Assembly: GCA_964462785.1 (NCBI GenBank) | Contig: CAYWZA010000007.1 | Span: 1 to 52,228, forward strand | DNA: 52,228 nucleotides | From: JACQKA01 sp964462785 | Lineage (GTDB): Bacteria; Patescibacteriota; Minisyncoccia; Phycocordibacterales; UBA2100 | Reading direction: 5' to 3' | Shown here: positions 8,487 through 17,537 of the stretch, piece by piece | Layout: every line of letters begins with the position of its first letter | Position numbering within the stretch: the first letter of the stretch is position 1 | The notes under the pieces: generated by a model | Database searches by the model: none | What the model saw: only the letters and a program-made list of their open reading frames with translations | What the model was told of the DNA's origin: nothing | Made by a program: the position numbers and the translations under genes

Positions 8487-9209
8487 TTAGTGCCCGTATT
8501 GCGGCGTCCCCACCGTATCGGATTGCAACATAATATCATGAAATGGTCTATCTTGCTCGGCTGAGACGATTCCGCCTTTCACGAGCTCCAAGAGCGCAAG
8601 AAATTGAATGACTACCTCTGCCCTATCGGCACCCTCGGTCATATCGCGGAAGCGCGTCTTCACAGCGCGCAGCACACGATCTTTGAGGCGGTCGATCATC
8701 TCCTCGAGGGTGATCGTGGGGGCAACTTGCGCAGTTTCCTTAAATGCCGTCGTGGGTAGCGCGTGAATAATTTTTCGCAGCGCGTCGGTGAGTATCGCGG
8801 TCTCAATATCGGCGGGAGCAAAACGCACGGCGATGCGGATGGGCGCCCGAGCGGGCTGCCGCAATGGCGCCGTACCCCATATGCGCATGAGGAGCCGCGC
8901 CCCGTGTTTAAACATCTGATATCGCTTGAGACGGCGCTCAAGCTCGGCAACGTCACCCTCCTCCTCGTCGGTGAGTTCGAGATTCGGGAGGAGTGAACGC
9001 GATTTAATTAAAAGCAGTGTTGATGCCACCAACACAAACTGAGCCGCCTCGCCAAGCGAGAATTGGTTGAGCTGCTGTACGTAGCCTAAATAATCATCGG
9101 TCACTTTTGCAAGCGCGATATCATTGATGTGCATTTTTCTCCCCTCGATCAGTGTGAGGAGCAAATCCAATGGTCCATCAAATTCCCCCAACTTCACTGC
9201 AAATGGCAT
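8487..9209 (-). CDS. scpA: Segregation and condensation protein A (kleisin)
   Basis: Protein of 240 aa. The N-terminal FDGPLDLLLTLIEGRKMHI is the hallmark of ScpA, followed by the DYLGYVQQLNQFSLGEAAQF region and a C-terminal winged helix (EVVIQFLALLELVKGGIV). It is the kleisin that bridges the SMC heads in condensin. A TACAAT box sits 6 bases before the ATG, which indicates a leaderless transcript starting the scpA-scpB-carboxypeptidase unit. Confidence 0.93.
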   Translation of the reverse strand: MPFAVKLGEFDGPLDLLLTLIEGRKMHINDIALAKVTDDYLGYVQQLNQFSLGEAAQFVLVASTLLLIKSRSLLPNLELTDEEEGDVAELERRLKRYQMFKHGARLLMRIWGTAPLRQPARAPIRIAVRFAPADIETAILTDALRKIIHALPTTAFKETAQVAPTITLEEMIDRLKDRVLRAVKTRFRDMTEGADRAEVVIQFLALLELVKGGIVSAEQDRPFHDIMLQSDTVGTPQYGH

Positions 9210-9223
9210 CTATATATTGTATC

Positions 9224-9254
9224 AAAAAAGCCGCGCTGCTTGTGGCGGCGCGGC
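9224..9254 (-). terminator. Rho-independent terminator of the 69-aa gene
   Basis: On the minus strand a GC-rich stem of about ten pairs with a short loop is followed by a run of T. It separates the upstream small gene from scpA. Confidence 0.8.
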
Positions 9255-9277
9255 AGAAAGACAAGTGGGCGGTTGGA

Positions 9278-9487
9278 CTACTCCGACCATTTTGTTGGGA
9301 CCACTTCGTAGACGGTGTTCTCTTTGGCGATACGTACACGTCCGCCCGCAGCGTCGCACTGAAGGAGCCCCAAATTTGCAATAGCCTCAGCAAACCCGTT
9401 GCGGGGGTCGCGCAGACTCTTTTCAAACACATCAATGCACTCTTCTTCCGCGTTGACCTCGACGAGTAGAGTGATGGTCTTCTTCAT
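9278..9487 (-). CDS. Small hypothetical protein, antibiotic-monooxygenase-like fold possible
   Basis: Protein of 69 aa, not recognised with confidence. It begins MKKTITLLVEVNAEEECIDVFEKSL, a beta-strand then acidic helix pattern reminiscent of small ferredoxin-like/ABM domains, and ends in VYEVVPTKWSE. A TATAGT box, a GGAG ribosome-binding sequence 8-9 bases before the ATG, and a strong terminator after the stop make it a real single-gene unit between scpA and aspS. The fold suggestion is inference. Confidence 0.65.
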   Translation of the reverse strand: MKKTITLLVEVNAEEECIDVFEKSLRDPRNGFAEAIANLGLLQCDAAGGRVRIAKENTVYEVVPTKWSE

Positions 9488-9528
9488 TTTTGCAACTCCA
9501 AGCGCTCTAAACTAAGAAAACTATAACA

Positions 9529-10875
9529 TCACTCATCACCCTGCGCAAGTCTCGTGTCAATGCGGGTCATATCACGGGGGAAGGACGAGGCTTCTTTCAC
9601 GTTGGGGAGATTGAGCATGCGGGCGGTGATGCGCTCGAGCCCTGTCGAGCAGCCGCCGTGCGGCGGAAGACCGTATCTAAATGCTTGTAGATAGAATGCA
9701 AATTTCTCAGGATCCATACCTTTACTCTGAAGCTTTGCGACGAGCTCGTCGTAGTCATGAATGCGCTGCGAACCGCTGTTAATTTCAAGCCCGCGGAACA
9801 GGAGATCAAAGCTGCGCGAGAATTCGGGATTCTCCGGATCGGCGAACGTATAAAAGGCGCGTTTCTTTGTCGGGAAGTGCGTAATGAACACAAAATCGGA
9901 TCCATGCTCTTTCTTCGCCCATTCGCAGATCTGCTTTTCGTGCTCCGGCTCGAGATCCAATTCCCCCACCGCCTTGCCGCCAAACTCCCGCTCAATAATT
10001 TCTTGCGCCTCGGTGAGTGTGAATGCGGGGAATGCACCTTCTGGCAGAAGCGGAGCATCTACTTCGAATCGTTTGAAGACGTCGCCGTGTTTTTCCACCA
10101 CACGCCCTGCAATTGCGCGCATGACATCTTCCAAGACCGACATCACGTCGCGGTGATCATTGATGAAACCCATCTCAAATTCCATCTGCACAATTTCAGC
10201 AAGGTGACGCGTAGTCGTGCTTTTCTCGCCGCGGAAAGTTTTTGCAACGGTCATCGCCCTTTCGAATGGCCCCACCATGATCTGCTTATAGAGCTGACCG
10301 CTTGTCGCAAGGAATGCCGATTTGCCGTAGTAGTCGTCGATCTTGAATGCCGCAGCGCCGCCTTCAGCGTCGCCTCCCACCAAGACGGGCGCTTGGAATT
10401 CGGTAAAGCCCCACGACACGAGCGAGTCGCGAAATGCCTGCACTATCGTCGCCTGCACGTGAAAAATATCGCGGCTGCGACTGCGGCGCAGCGTGAGCGG
10501 CAGGTGGTCGAAATACGTATCGATATTGAGATCCGCTTCTTTTTCAAACGGCAATTCCTGAGCGCGGGAAAGCACCGTGAGTGAATTCGCCAGAAGCTCG
10601 AGCGATCCGTTCTGCTCATCTTTCCGCATGCTTGCAGGGCGCTCTTTTACCTCCCCTTCCATCGAAACACACCACTCAGGGCGTAGCGTTTCCGCAGTGG
10701 TAAAAGTTTCCTGCGAATCGCGGGCATTAATGACCGTCTGCACGGTGCCCGTGCCATCGCGCAGCACGATGAAAATCAATTTGCCGTGATCGCGGCGCAC
10801 ATCCACCCAGCCGTTCACAAGCACTTTCTTGCCCACGTGCTGCCCCAAATCTTTTATATACGTTCTGTCAGTCAT
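9529..10875 (-). CDS. aspS: Aspartyl-tRNA synthetase, archaeal-type (no bacterial insertion domain)
   Basis: Protein of 448 aa: an N-terminal OB-fold anticodon domain (about 1-105) then a class II catalytic core. Motif 2 is TFRGEKSTTTRHL and motif 3 is GCSTGLERITARML. The bacterial GAD insertion is missing, and LNLPNVKEASSFPRD matches the archaeal/eukaryotic AspRS2 type, which in many organisms also charges tRNA-Asn for later amidation. The ATG at 10875 (MTDRTYIKDL) fits the family. It lies 4 bases after the trpS stop, so the two are co-transcribed. Whether it is non-discriminating is inference; no asnS or gatCAB is present here. Confidence 0.9.
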   Translation of the reverse strand: MTDRTYIKDLGQHVGKKVLVNGWVDVRRDHGKLIFIVLRDGTGTVQTVINARDSQETFTTAETLRPEWCVSMEGEVKERPASMRKDEQNGSLELLANSLTVLSRAQELPFEKEADLNIDTYFDHLPLTLRRSRSRDIFHVQATIVQAFRDSLVSWGFTEFQAPVLVGGDAEGGAAAFKIDDYYGKSAFLATSGQLYKQIMVGPFERAMTVAKTFRGEKSTTTRHLAEIVQMEFEMGFINDHRDVMSVLEDVMRAIAGRVVEKHGDVFKRFEVDAPLLPEGAFPAFTLTEAQEIIEREFGGKAVGELDLEPEHEKQICEWAKKEHGSDFVFITHFPTKKRAFYTFADPENPEFSRSFDLLFRGLEINSGSQRIHDYDELVAKLQSKGMDPEKFAFYLQAFRYGLPPHGGCSTGLERITARMLNLPNVKEASSFPRDMTRIDTRLAQGDE

Positions 10876-10879
10876 ACAG

Positions 10880-11815
10880 TTACAATGCCACACCGATGCG
10901 CTCGCGTACAGTTTGCATTTTTGCGGCGGCAATTGCCCGCGCCCGCTCACTTCCCTCTTTTAATACCGCACGCACGTCGTCGTCAGTAATGCTTTCGCGC
11001 TTTTCGCGCATGGGGGCAACAAGCGCATTGATATCTTCAATAAGCGTTTCTTTGAGTGCTTTGTAGCTGCCCTTGTTGGCATCATATATGGATCCAAGCT
11101 CGGATTCGGGGCGAAAAAGTTTGTGGATGGCGTAGACGTTTTCGGGGCGCTCTCCGGTGGAGTCGGTCACGATACTCATCACCGCTTTTGCGATTTCGTC
11201 TTTTGATCCGAAAAGCGGAATGGTATTCCCGTAACTCTTGCTCATTTTTTTACCGTCGGTACCCGGCACAATTGCCACATCCTCGCGAATGCGCTCTTTC
11301 GGCTCCTTGAAGGTCTCGCCGTAGGCGATATTGAATTTTGCAGCTGCCTCGCGCGCATATTCCACATGTTGCCGCTGATCCTGCCCGACCGGCACCACGT
11401 CGGTGTCATAGAGAAGAATGTCTGCCGCCATAAGCATTGGGTAATTGAAAAGCCCCGCGTTCGCTTCGAGCCCCTTCGTCACCTTGTCTTTATAGGCATG
11501 TGCAAGCTCAAGAAAAGATACACTCACCAGGCACTCAAAAATCCATGCGAGCTCGGTGTGTTCTTGCACCTGCGACTGCTGAAAGACAGTTGCCTTTGCC
11601 GGATCCACGCCGGCAGCAATGTAATCTTTTACAGCGTCAATGATGTTTCTGCTGAGAGCCTTGGGATCGCGAGTGGTCGTCAGTGCGTGGTAATCCACCA
11701 CCATGAGATAGCTCTCATGCTGCTTGTACGTATCAACAAACGGCTTCAACGCGCCGAAATAGTTGCCAATATGAAGCGTTCCAGATGGTTGGAGCCCCGT
11801 CAATAATCGCCGCAT
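10880..11815 (-). CDS. trpS: Tryptophanyl-tRNA synthetase
   Basis: Class I synthetase of 311 aa. The HIGH box is in GLQPSGTLHIGNYFGAL at the N-terminus and the KMSKS box is in GKKMSKSYGNTI near residue 195. MLMAADILLYDTDVVPVGQDQRQH is the typical Rossmann segment that binds tryptophan and adenylate. Slightly shorter than the usual 330 aa. It starts 2 bases after the histidine kinase gene ends and is followed by aspS, forming a tight minus-strand unit. Confidence 0.95.
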   Translation of the reverse strand: MRRLLTGLQPSGTLHIGNYFGALKPFVDTYKQHESYLMVVDYHALTTTRDPKALSRNIIDAVKDYIAAGVDPAKATVFQQSQVQEHTELAWIFECLVSVSFLELAHAYKDKVTKGLEANAGLFNYPMLMAADILLYDTDVVPVGQDQRQHVEYAREAAAKFNIAYGETFKEPKERIREDVAIVPGTDGKKMSKSYGNTIPLFGSKDEIAKAVMSIVTDSTGERPENVYAIHKLFRPESELGSIYDANKGSYKALKETLIEDINALVAPMREKRESITDDDVRAVLKEGSERARAIAAAKMQTVRERIGVAL

Positions 11816-11817
11816 TG

Positions 11818-13473
11818 CTATATGGTAGCGCGCGGAAGGATTACGGTAAAGGTCGAGCCTTTGCCGCGACCTTCGGAGTACGCGGTGATTGAACCCTTGT
11901 GCGCCTCGATGAGCTGCTTGGAGAAGAAGAGTCCGAAGCCGGTGCTGTTTACATTCACCTTCATCGAATCCTTCCCGCGACCACCCTCAGTAAAGAGCAC
12001 CTGCTTATCCTCGTCGCTTAAGCCGACTCCCGTATCAGAAACGCTCATACGCACCGTATCTGCAGTCTCAGAAAGCTCAACGCGTATGCTACCCGATGGA
12101 GTATATTGCACGGCATTTTCAATCAGGTTGCGGATCACGTGTTTTGCAAGCATGTTTTTGTCACCGACAACACGCCCATCGCTTGTCGCGTTGAACTCAA
12201 GCGAAAGCCCTTTCGTCTTGGCGTGATCTGTCAGTGACGTGACAATATCTGAAACTATCTCCTTCATTGGGAATGGCTGCATATCGAAATGAAGTTTGCC
12301 GGTTTTTATGTTTGCAGACATAAGAATTGCAGTGATCATTTCGGCTGCCTGTCGTGTGTCGCCCAGTGCTCTATCTATAACCGGCACCATTGCTGGTGCT
12401 GCCGTGCCGTAGTCACCTTCGAGAATCATCGAGAGCGTCCCTGAGCATTTGCCGAGTGAGCCCTTCACTTCATGGCTGATGAAGTGAATGAGACTCTCCT
12501 GCTGGCGGTTTGCCGCCTCGAGATCGTGTGCCAATTCCTCGATACGCTGTCGCGCACGGATGTCTCTTAAAATAATTCGGATGAGGAACACACTGAAAAT
12601 AATGACAAATATGAATGTCGCGGCCGCTACACCGCGGAACACGCTGACGCTCTGTACGAAGAGGAGGGAGAAACTAAGCACGCTGAGTCCAAACACGAGC
12701 GCTATTGATCCAATCATCTGCGCATTGAAGGTCTTGAAGCGCACAATGCTGTACATGAGGATTGCGATGAAAAGTGGCATGCCAAAGAGTCCATACTGAG
12801 CAAGTTGCCAATCGCCCGTAAAGCTACCAATGATGTTGCCCCAGCTAAACCCGGCAAGAAGGAGCAAAACACCGCCGAGAAGCACGGCAATCTCCTTGCG
12901 CTCGCTTCGATCCCGCGTCTGCCATATGCGTTGCGCAGAGAGCGCAAGAATCCAGATGAGGAAGAATATTTCCAGTGCGTATGTGTAGTAACGGGCGACA
13001 GGACCCTCTTCGGCGAGACATTGCGTGAGGTCGAAGCCGGAAAGATTCAGTGCTGTCGGTGTGGAGAGAATGAGCGGTACATACAGAGCCGCGACGAGCA
13101 GCTTTGCATTCAGTGGCGCGTCGCGTTTGGTGGTGAGGACATAGAGTAAATAGAGGCAGCCAATATAGACGAGCGGCTCTATCATCACCTGCAGCGACCA
13201 CATAAACATGATGACATCGCTGCGGTTGGTCGCCCAGATGACTGAGTCAAAGAACACCCACGCCGCAAACGGCACAATGGTGAAAAAAAGGATCTGATTG
13301 GGCAGGCTGTTGCGATTTTGGAAGAATACATAGGCTGCAAGCAGCAGCGACAGGGCGATAATGGGTAGGTGCGAGTAGTATTGCAGTGGTCCGACGTTTG
13401 GACCGAACATGAGGTAATAGCCAGGACCGAAATCACAAAGCCAGAGTGGCTGCAGAGCGCCAGAAAAACCCAT
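11818..13473 (-). CDS. Orphan sensor histidine kinase with N-terminal 7TM domain
   Basis: Protein of 551 aa. Residues about 35-300 hold seven to nine membrane segments, resembling the HisKA 7TM sensor domain. A short coiled linker leads to a HisKA dimerisation domain with the phospho-accepting His334 in HFISHEVKGSLG. The HATPase domain has the N box (NLIENAVQYTP), G1 (DTGVGL) and G2 (GFGLFFSKQL). It should respond to a membrane or extracellular signal, but no response regulator is nearby. A TATAAT box lies 11 bases before the ATG. The close spacing to trpS suggests read-through of the synthetase genes. Confidence 0.9.
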   Translation of the reverse strand: MGFSGALQPLWLCDFGPGYYLMFGPNVGPLQYYSHLPIIALSLLLAAYVFFQNRNSLPNQILFFTIVPFAAWVFFDSVIWATNRSDVIMFMWSLQVMIEPLVYIGCLYLLYVLTTKRDAPLNAKLLVAALYVPLILSTPTALNLSGFDLTQCLAEEGPVARYYTYALEIFFLIWILALSAQRIWQTRDRSERKEIAVLLGGVLLLLAGFSWGNIIGSFTGDWQLAQYGLFGMPLFIAILMYSIVRFKTFNAQMIGSIALVFGLSVLSFSLLFVQSVSVFRGVAAATFIFVIIFSVFLIRIILRDIRARQRIEELAHDLEAANRQQESLIHFISHEVKGSLGKCSGTLSMILEGDYGTAAPAMVPVIDRALGDTRQAAEMITAILMSANIKTGKLHFDMQPFPMKEIVSDIVTSLTDHAKTKGLSLEFNATSDGRVVGDKNMLAKHVIRNLIENAVQYTPSGSIRVELSETADTVRMSVSDTGVGLSDEDKQVLFTEGGRGKDSMKVNVNSTGFGLFFSKQLIEAHKGSITAYSEGRGKGSTFTVILPRATI

Positions 13474-13485
13474 AGTGTGTATTTA

Positions 13486-14463
13486 TTATACTTTGCGCGC
13501 AGCAAGAAAAACCATACCTTCGTAGCCATTGTGGACAGCATCGCTGCCGTTTAAGCTGCGAAGCTCGAGAATGCGAAATCCATGTTTTTTGCAGAACGCC
13601 TCAAGGTGCTCTTCGGAAATGGCTGTCGACGGGAGGCGTGCGCTTCCGCCCACTTTGTACCAGCGCGCATTTTTAATGGCGGTGTGAATGAAAAATCCAT
13701 GCGGGCGCACGCGCTGTGCGACGTGCTTCATGCCAGTCTCCCACTCCGCACTATTTTTTGTGGCGGATTCAACGACAAAATTCGACGTCACGATATCGTA
13801 GAGGTCTGTGTGAGGGAGCGCCAGAGACGGATCGAAAATGTCACAGTGCGGAATGGTTTCCCCAATGCAGGTGCGCACATGATGCTTAAACACATCGAGA
13901 TGATCGGGGGCAAGCATGCTGCGCACCTGATCGGCGCGCGCAACAACGCGGGCATCACCGCTCTTGAGTAACTTATTAAGAATGGCGACATAGTAGCGGT
14001 CGCTCTTTAAAATGCGCTTGACCAGCATGAAGTAGCTGTCCCAATCGGTGGCGCCTTCCTCTTCGCGTACCCAGCGCGCTGCGAGTGCCCGATTTTCTTC
14101 TGAGTATTCTGCGTGCGTGATGTGCGAAGCCGAAGGCGATAGCGCAATATGCTGGTAGATGGTTGGTCCACCCCCGACATCCAAAATGCGCGCATCGCCG
14201 CGTGGAAATTCTTTGAGAAGGAGCCGCGCGATCGCGCGCTGAAAATCGAATACGGCAACATTTTCGACTACTTCAATGGGTACGGCATGCTCTGCGACGA
14301 TACTCCGGATATCAAGGGCTTTCCGCTGAGTGTATCGGTCGCGAATAATGCGAGCGATGCGCACCAGCTGATCAACGTCGGCAACAGGAGGGTAATACGT
14401 AGCAATGTAGGCGGCTGCATCAAAGCCGGTGGAGGCATCTTTTCTGCGTTTGGTATGAGGCAT
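13486..14463 (-). CDS. SAM-dependent methyltransferase of the NNMT/PNMT/TEMT type
   Basis: Protein of 325 aa. The SAM motif ILDVGGGPTIYQ, the following EYSEENRALAARWVREEEGA-DWDSY block, SNFVVESA, RPHGFFIHTAIKNARWYKVG and SEEHLEAF-KKHGF follow the nicotinamide/phenylethanolamine N-methyltransferase family closely. Those enzymes methylate small amines or thioethers. The substrate here is unknown. The N-terminal ~85 residues are an extra helical segment. It precedes the histidine kinase and follows speD and its coupled peptide on the same strand. That may link it to polyamine or amine chemistry, but this is inference from position only. Confidence 0.75.
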   Translation of the reverse strand: MPHTKRRKDASTGFDAAAYIATYYPPVADVDQLVRIARIIRDRYTQRKALDIRSIVAEHAVPIEVVENVAVFDFQRAIARLLLKEFPRGDARILDVGGGPTIYQHIALSPSASHITHAEYSEENRALAARWVREEEGATDWDSYFMLVKRILKSDRYYVAILNKLLKSGDARVVARADQVRSMLAPDHLDVFKHHVRTCIGETIPHCDIFDPSLALPHTDLYDIVTSNFVVESATKNSAEWETGMKHVAQRVRPHGFFIHTAIKNARWYKVGGSARLPSTAISEEHLEAFCKKHGFRILELRSLNGSDAVHNGYEGMVFLAARKV

Positions 14464-14478
14464 AGAGTGTATACATGC

Positions 14479-14637
14479 TCAGATAGCTGGATCCCCCGCG
14501 GCTTCTTCCATTGCAGTGTTGGTGACTGGAAAATCACGCACCGCCATCGTGCGATAGTAGGTTGCAGCAGATGCTAAAAGCAGCGCAACACAGAGCCAAG
14601 CAAAAAGTGTTTTCGTGTGTGTGTCGGCTTGTATCAT
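14479..14637 (-). CDS. 52-aa single-pass membrane peptide coupled to speD
   Basis: Short gene of 52 codons starting MIQADTHTKT, with one hydrophobic helix (about residues 11-28, LFAWLCVALLLASAATYY) and a short acidic tail ending GDPAI. Its ATG overlaps the stop of speD as ATGA, which indicates translational coupling. No family recognised. The overlap, the hydrophobic helix and its place between speD and the methyltransferase support it as real. Confidence 0.65.
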   Translation of the reverse strand: MIQADTHTKTLFAWLCVALLLASAATYYRTMAVRDFPVTNTAMEEAAGDPAI

Positions 14638-15023
14638 ACCGTATTGTGCGCTGGATAGCGTGTACCGCGTTTGACGAATTGGACCTCAGTTTCTTTGAGT
14701 GCGAATGCCTCAATGAAAAATGACTCGACAGATTTTGTATCGAGTCCGGCACGGCACGTATAGGCGTCGATACTGACAAATTGACGCTTGGGGAAGGTGT
14801 GCACGCTAATATGACTCTCGGCAATTACGACAAATCCGCTCCAGCCGCCGGGATCTTTTGCATCATTTTCAAATGCTTGATACACGACCGGCTCACCAAG
14901 TTTCTGCATACCGATACGGGCAGGAAGTTCGTTTAAAGCATCAAGTACTCGCTCACGCGAATCGAGAAGATCGGGGCTCCCACCATACCCGTCAATCATC
15001 AAATGCTCTCCAAAGTGGTCCAT
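14634..15023 (-). CDS. speD: S-adenosylmethionine decarboxylase proenzyme
   Basis: Protein of 129 aa, the prokaryotic class 1B type. The self-cleavage site is in VIAESHISVHTFPKRQFV: cleavage between Glu and Ser creates the pyruvoyl cofactor. The partner cysteine is in DAYTCRAG. It makes decarboxylated SAM, the aminopropyl donor for spermidine. No speE is in the window, so the product's use is unknown. The start lies in an AT-rich stretch with a TATACG box 8 bases before the ATG and no Shine-Dalgarno sequence. It is coupled to the 52-aa peptide downstream. Confidence 0.93.
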   Translation of the reverse strand: MDHFGEHLMIDGYGGSPDLLDSRERVLDALNELPARIGMQKLGEPVVYQAFENDAKDPGGWSGFVVIAESHISVHTFPKRQFVSIDAYTCRAGLDTKSVESFFIEAFALKETEVQFVKRGTRYPAHNTV

Positions 15024-15047
15024 AAACTATACGTATAAGTATATAAC

Positions 15048-15069
15048 AAAAGACCTCCCGAAGGAGGTC
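15048..15069 (-). terminator. Rho-independent terminator with UUCG loop
   Basis: On the minus strand GACCTCC-TTCG-GGAGGTC forms a 7-bp stem capped by a C(UUCG)G tetraloop and followed by TTTTGTT. It ends the membrane protein unit immediately upstream of speD. Confidence 0.85.
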
Positions 15070-15070
15070 G

Positions 15071-15772
15071 TTATGCACTGATTGCCTGCTTGTTGCGAAA
15101 AGTGCGGGCAAAAAAGCCTTTTAACAGAAGTAGGACCACCAAACCATTGGCAAAAACAAGGTACACTGGGTATGAAATTTCCCCAATTGAAGCCCAATTT
15201 GTGATGCCCCAGAGCCCTATGATCTCCCCGATGACGGTAAGCCCCCACGCGACGAGGGATTCAGATTGCGGATCCTTCCACGCCTTGCGGATAGTTGGTG
15301 CAAGACCAAAAAAATCTGCAATGATGCCAAGCGCAAGAGCGATCACTACAATTTCTAATCCGGCGACCTGATGGATGGTCAACACATTCCACACATGCGC
15401 CTGCCATACAACAATGCTGCCCAGACCAAGCACGAGGCAGACGATATCGATGCGTCGCTGATTGCCGTCATCGGGGTCATACAGCTGTCCATACCAGAGC
15501 GAGGAAATGAATGTGCCAAAAGCGCCAAGCGCGTGCGCGATTGCAATACCGCGCGCGTTGGGAGAGGCATCGCTTGCGTCCCAATAGCTCGCTGCAATGG
15601 CAAATCCCACCAGCGTAAGGATCGCCCAGGTGACTCGATTCGGACGCGTCTTTCCGAATACTGTTGCAAACCAATAAATGATGTAGCCGATGAATACCAA
15701 GACGCCTCCAACGAGTGCATATTGCTCCTCGGGGCTTTGCGCAAGAAAGTATGTCGTTATTGTTTCAAGCAT
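15071..15772 (-). CDS. Membrane protein with PQ-loop/SWEET-like repeats
   Basis: Protein of 233 aa with about seven membrane helices. It seems internally duplicated: IGYIIYWFATVFGKTRPNRVTWA in the first half corresponds to FFGLAPTIRKAWKDPQSESLVAWG in the second. Both look like the proline-containing first helix of PQ-loop/SemiSWEET carriers. Transport of a small solute is possible but not shown. It has its own terminator and is separated by 51 bases from the next membrane gene upstream. Confidence 0.6.
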   Translation of the reverse strand: MLETITTYFLAQSPEEQYALVGGVLVFIGYIIYWFATVFGKTRPNRVTWAILTLVGFAIAASYWDASDASPNARGIAIAHALGAFGTFISSLWYGQLYDPDDGNQRRIDIVCLVLGLGSIVVWQAHVWNVLTIHQVAGLEIVVIALALGIIADFFGLAPTIRKAWKDPQSESLVAWGLTVIGEIIGLWGITNWASIGEISYPVYLVFANGLVVLLLLKGFFARTFRNKQAISA

Positions 15773-15823
15773 GCGTTTTTCCCTATGGTCTTGCAGGACA
15801 TTACCACAATTGCATGCGGCATT

Positions 15824-16345
15824 CTAATTCCACATGCGGCGCTGCCGGGCGATGGCGAGTGCAGCGAGTGCTCCAACGAGCCACCAGAATGTGTATGCGG
15901 GAGCGAATACGGAACTAAGAATTCCCGGGAATGGATAAATGGCGGTAAACGAGGATGCCCACAATGAAAGAATGATAATAACGACTGCCGCTGCAGATAT
16001 GCCGGCGGACATAATGCCGCCCCCATCGGAAAAATCTGCGTCGCAGAGACGCAAAAATGCAAGGTAGCAGAGAATGACCAGCGCAGTTGTTGGTACCACG
16101 GCGCCGACCCAGCCGGTGAGACCGCCAAGCATTGAGCCCACTGTCCACGCTGCGGTGAGGTGCTGAAGAAGGAGTGTTGCGGTGAGGAATGTAAGCGCCA
16201 GCGCATCGAGCCGCGAGGCACCCATACTAAAGCCAAACGTCGTGAGGAGTATCCAGAGCACGACAATTGAAAGTATCTCAAGCGGCACATTGCCCAGCCC
16301 CGTCTGGGTCAGGACAGTTGTCATTGTTGAGCTCGCGAAGTCCAT
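15824..16345 (-). CDS. Hypothetical multi-pass membrane protein
   Basis: Protein of 173 aa with about five hydrophobic helices and short loops; no family recognised. Repeated small residues (GGLTGWVGAVVP, GGIMSAGISAAAVV) suggest packed helices. A TATTAT box lies 6 bases before the ATG, typical of the leaderless starts in this window. It lies between dnaJ and the PQ-loop-like gene, all on the minus strand. Confidence 0.6.
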   Translation of the reverse strand: MDFASSTMTTVLTQTGLGNVPLEILSIVVLWILLTTFGFSMGASRLDALALTFLTATLLLQHLTAAWTVGSMLGGLTGWVGAVVPTTALVILCYLAFLRLCDADFSDGGGIMSAGISAAAVVIIILSLWASSFTAIYPFPGILSSVFAPAYTFWWLVGALAALAIARQRRMWN

Positions 16346-16410
16346 GCAATCATAATACCCCCTGTGGGTGGGGTTTTTGGGAATTACACACAGTGTGATG
16401 ACAAGCGCGA

Positions 16411-17475
16411 CTAAATCCCCTCCCCCTTCAAGCCCTCAATGAGTTTTTTGGCATTTTTCGATAACTGTGAAGGTATAGCGATGTGAATGCGCACCATGAG
16501 ATCGCCGCGGCGACCATTTTGGAGGACCGAACCTTTTTCTTTGATGCGCAGCGTGTCGCCATGACCGATGCCTGCAGGGATTGTAAGCTTCTCTTCGCCC
16601 TCGAGTGTCGCGACAGCATACTCACCGCCCAGAAGTGCATCAGTGAGCTTGATGGTAAGCGTGGTCGATAGTCCTGAGCCGTCACGCTTAAATTTTTGAT
16701 CAGGTTTAACGTGTACCTTCACGTACAAGTCGCCGGCAACACCGCCACGAAGTGCTTCGCCGCGCCCTGGCATGCGGATCATTTCGCCATTCTCAATGCC
16801 TGCAGGGACTGCAATCTTTATCTCCTCCTGTGCGCGGCGCGTACCAGCACCTGCGCATACTGTGCAGAGTTCTTCGGGTACAGTACCGCGTCCATTGCAG
16901 GTAGCGCACTCGCGCGTAGTACTTACCGCACCGAAGAAAGTATTGCGCGCCTCATGAATAGCGCCCTTACCCCCACACACCTTGCAGGAGGTTGTTTTTG
17001 ATCCCGCTTTAGCACCGCTTCCTTTGCACACTGCGCAAGTCCCAAGTTTGGTAACGAGTACACGACGCTCAGCGCCGAGCACTGCCTCTTTGAAAGAGAG
17101 CTCGACATCTATGGAAATATCCCTGCCGCGGCGCTGACCTCCCGTGCCGCCACGCATGTTTGAAAATATTTCGCTGAAAATGTCGCCGAAGCCCATGTCT
17201 TCGAATCCTTGAAAATCCTGAAAGCCGCTGAAATCAAATCCGCCCGTGGATGCGCCGCCCTGCCCGGCAAAGGTGTGTCCGTAGCGGTCATATTCGGCGC
17301 GGCGCTTTTTGTCGGAAAGCACGGCATATGCCTCGCTCGCCTCCTTGAAGCGCGCTTCATCGCCACCCTTTTTATCGGGGTGGTATTTGTGTGCCAATTT
17401 TCGAAATGCTTTTTTTATGTCGTCTTCACTTGCTCCTTTGCTGACGCCAAGAATTTCATAGTAATCCTTTTTCAT
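16411..17475 (-). CDS. dnaJ: Chaperone DnaJ (type I Hsp40)
   Basis: Protein of 354 aa. J domain at residues 1-65 with the HPD motif (HKYHPDKKGG), then a Gly/Phe-rich linker (GGASTGGFDFSGFQDFQGF), a zinc domain with four CxxCxGxG repeats (CAVCKGSG, CKVCGGKG, CATCNGRG, CTVCAGAG) and the C-terminal substrate-binding domains. It stimulates DnaK ATPase and delivers unfolded clients. The start at 17475 (MKKDYYEILG) is preferred because a TATGAT box lies 7 bases upstream of it and overlaps the alternative upstream ATGs, fitting a leaderless mRNA. Confidence 0.95.
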   Translation of the reverse strand: MKKDYYEILGVSKGASEDDIKKAFRKLAHKYHPDKKGGDEARFKEASEAYAVLSDKKRRAEYDRYGHTFAGQGGASTGGFDFSGFQDFQGFEDMGFGDIFSEIFSNMRGGTGGQRRGRDISIDVELSFKEAVLGAERRVLVTKLGTCAVCKGSGAKAGSKTTSCKVCGGKGAIHEARNTFFGAVSTTRECATCNGRGTVPEELCTVCAGAGTRRAQEEIKIAVPAGIENGEMIRMPGRGEALRGGVAGDLYVKVHVKPDQKFKRDGSGLSTTLTIKLTDALLGGEYAVATLEGEEKLTIPAGIGHGDTLRIKEKGSVLQNGRRGDLMVRIHIAIPSQLSKNAKKLIEGLKGEGI

Positions 17476-17511
17476 GCCGCGCATCATACCACGTGCAGCG
17501 ACACGTGCAAA

Positions 17512-17537
17512 GAAAAACGGAAGCCAAGGCTTCCGTT
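17512..17537 (-). terminator. Rho-independent terminator
   Basis: The 10-bp stem 17516-17525 / 17528-17537 has a two-base loop and is followed on the minus strand by TTTTCTTT. It overlaps the stop of the 129-aa membrane gene and separates it from dnaJ. Confidence 0.8.
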
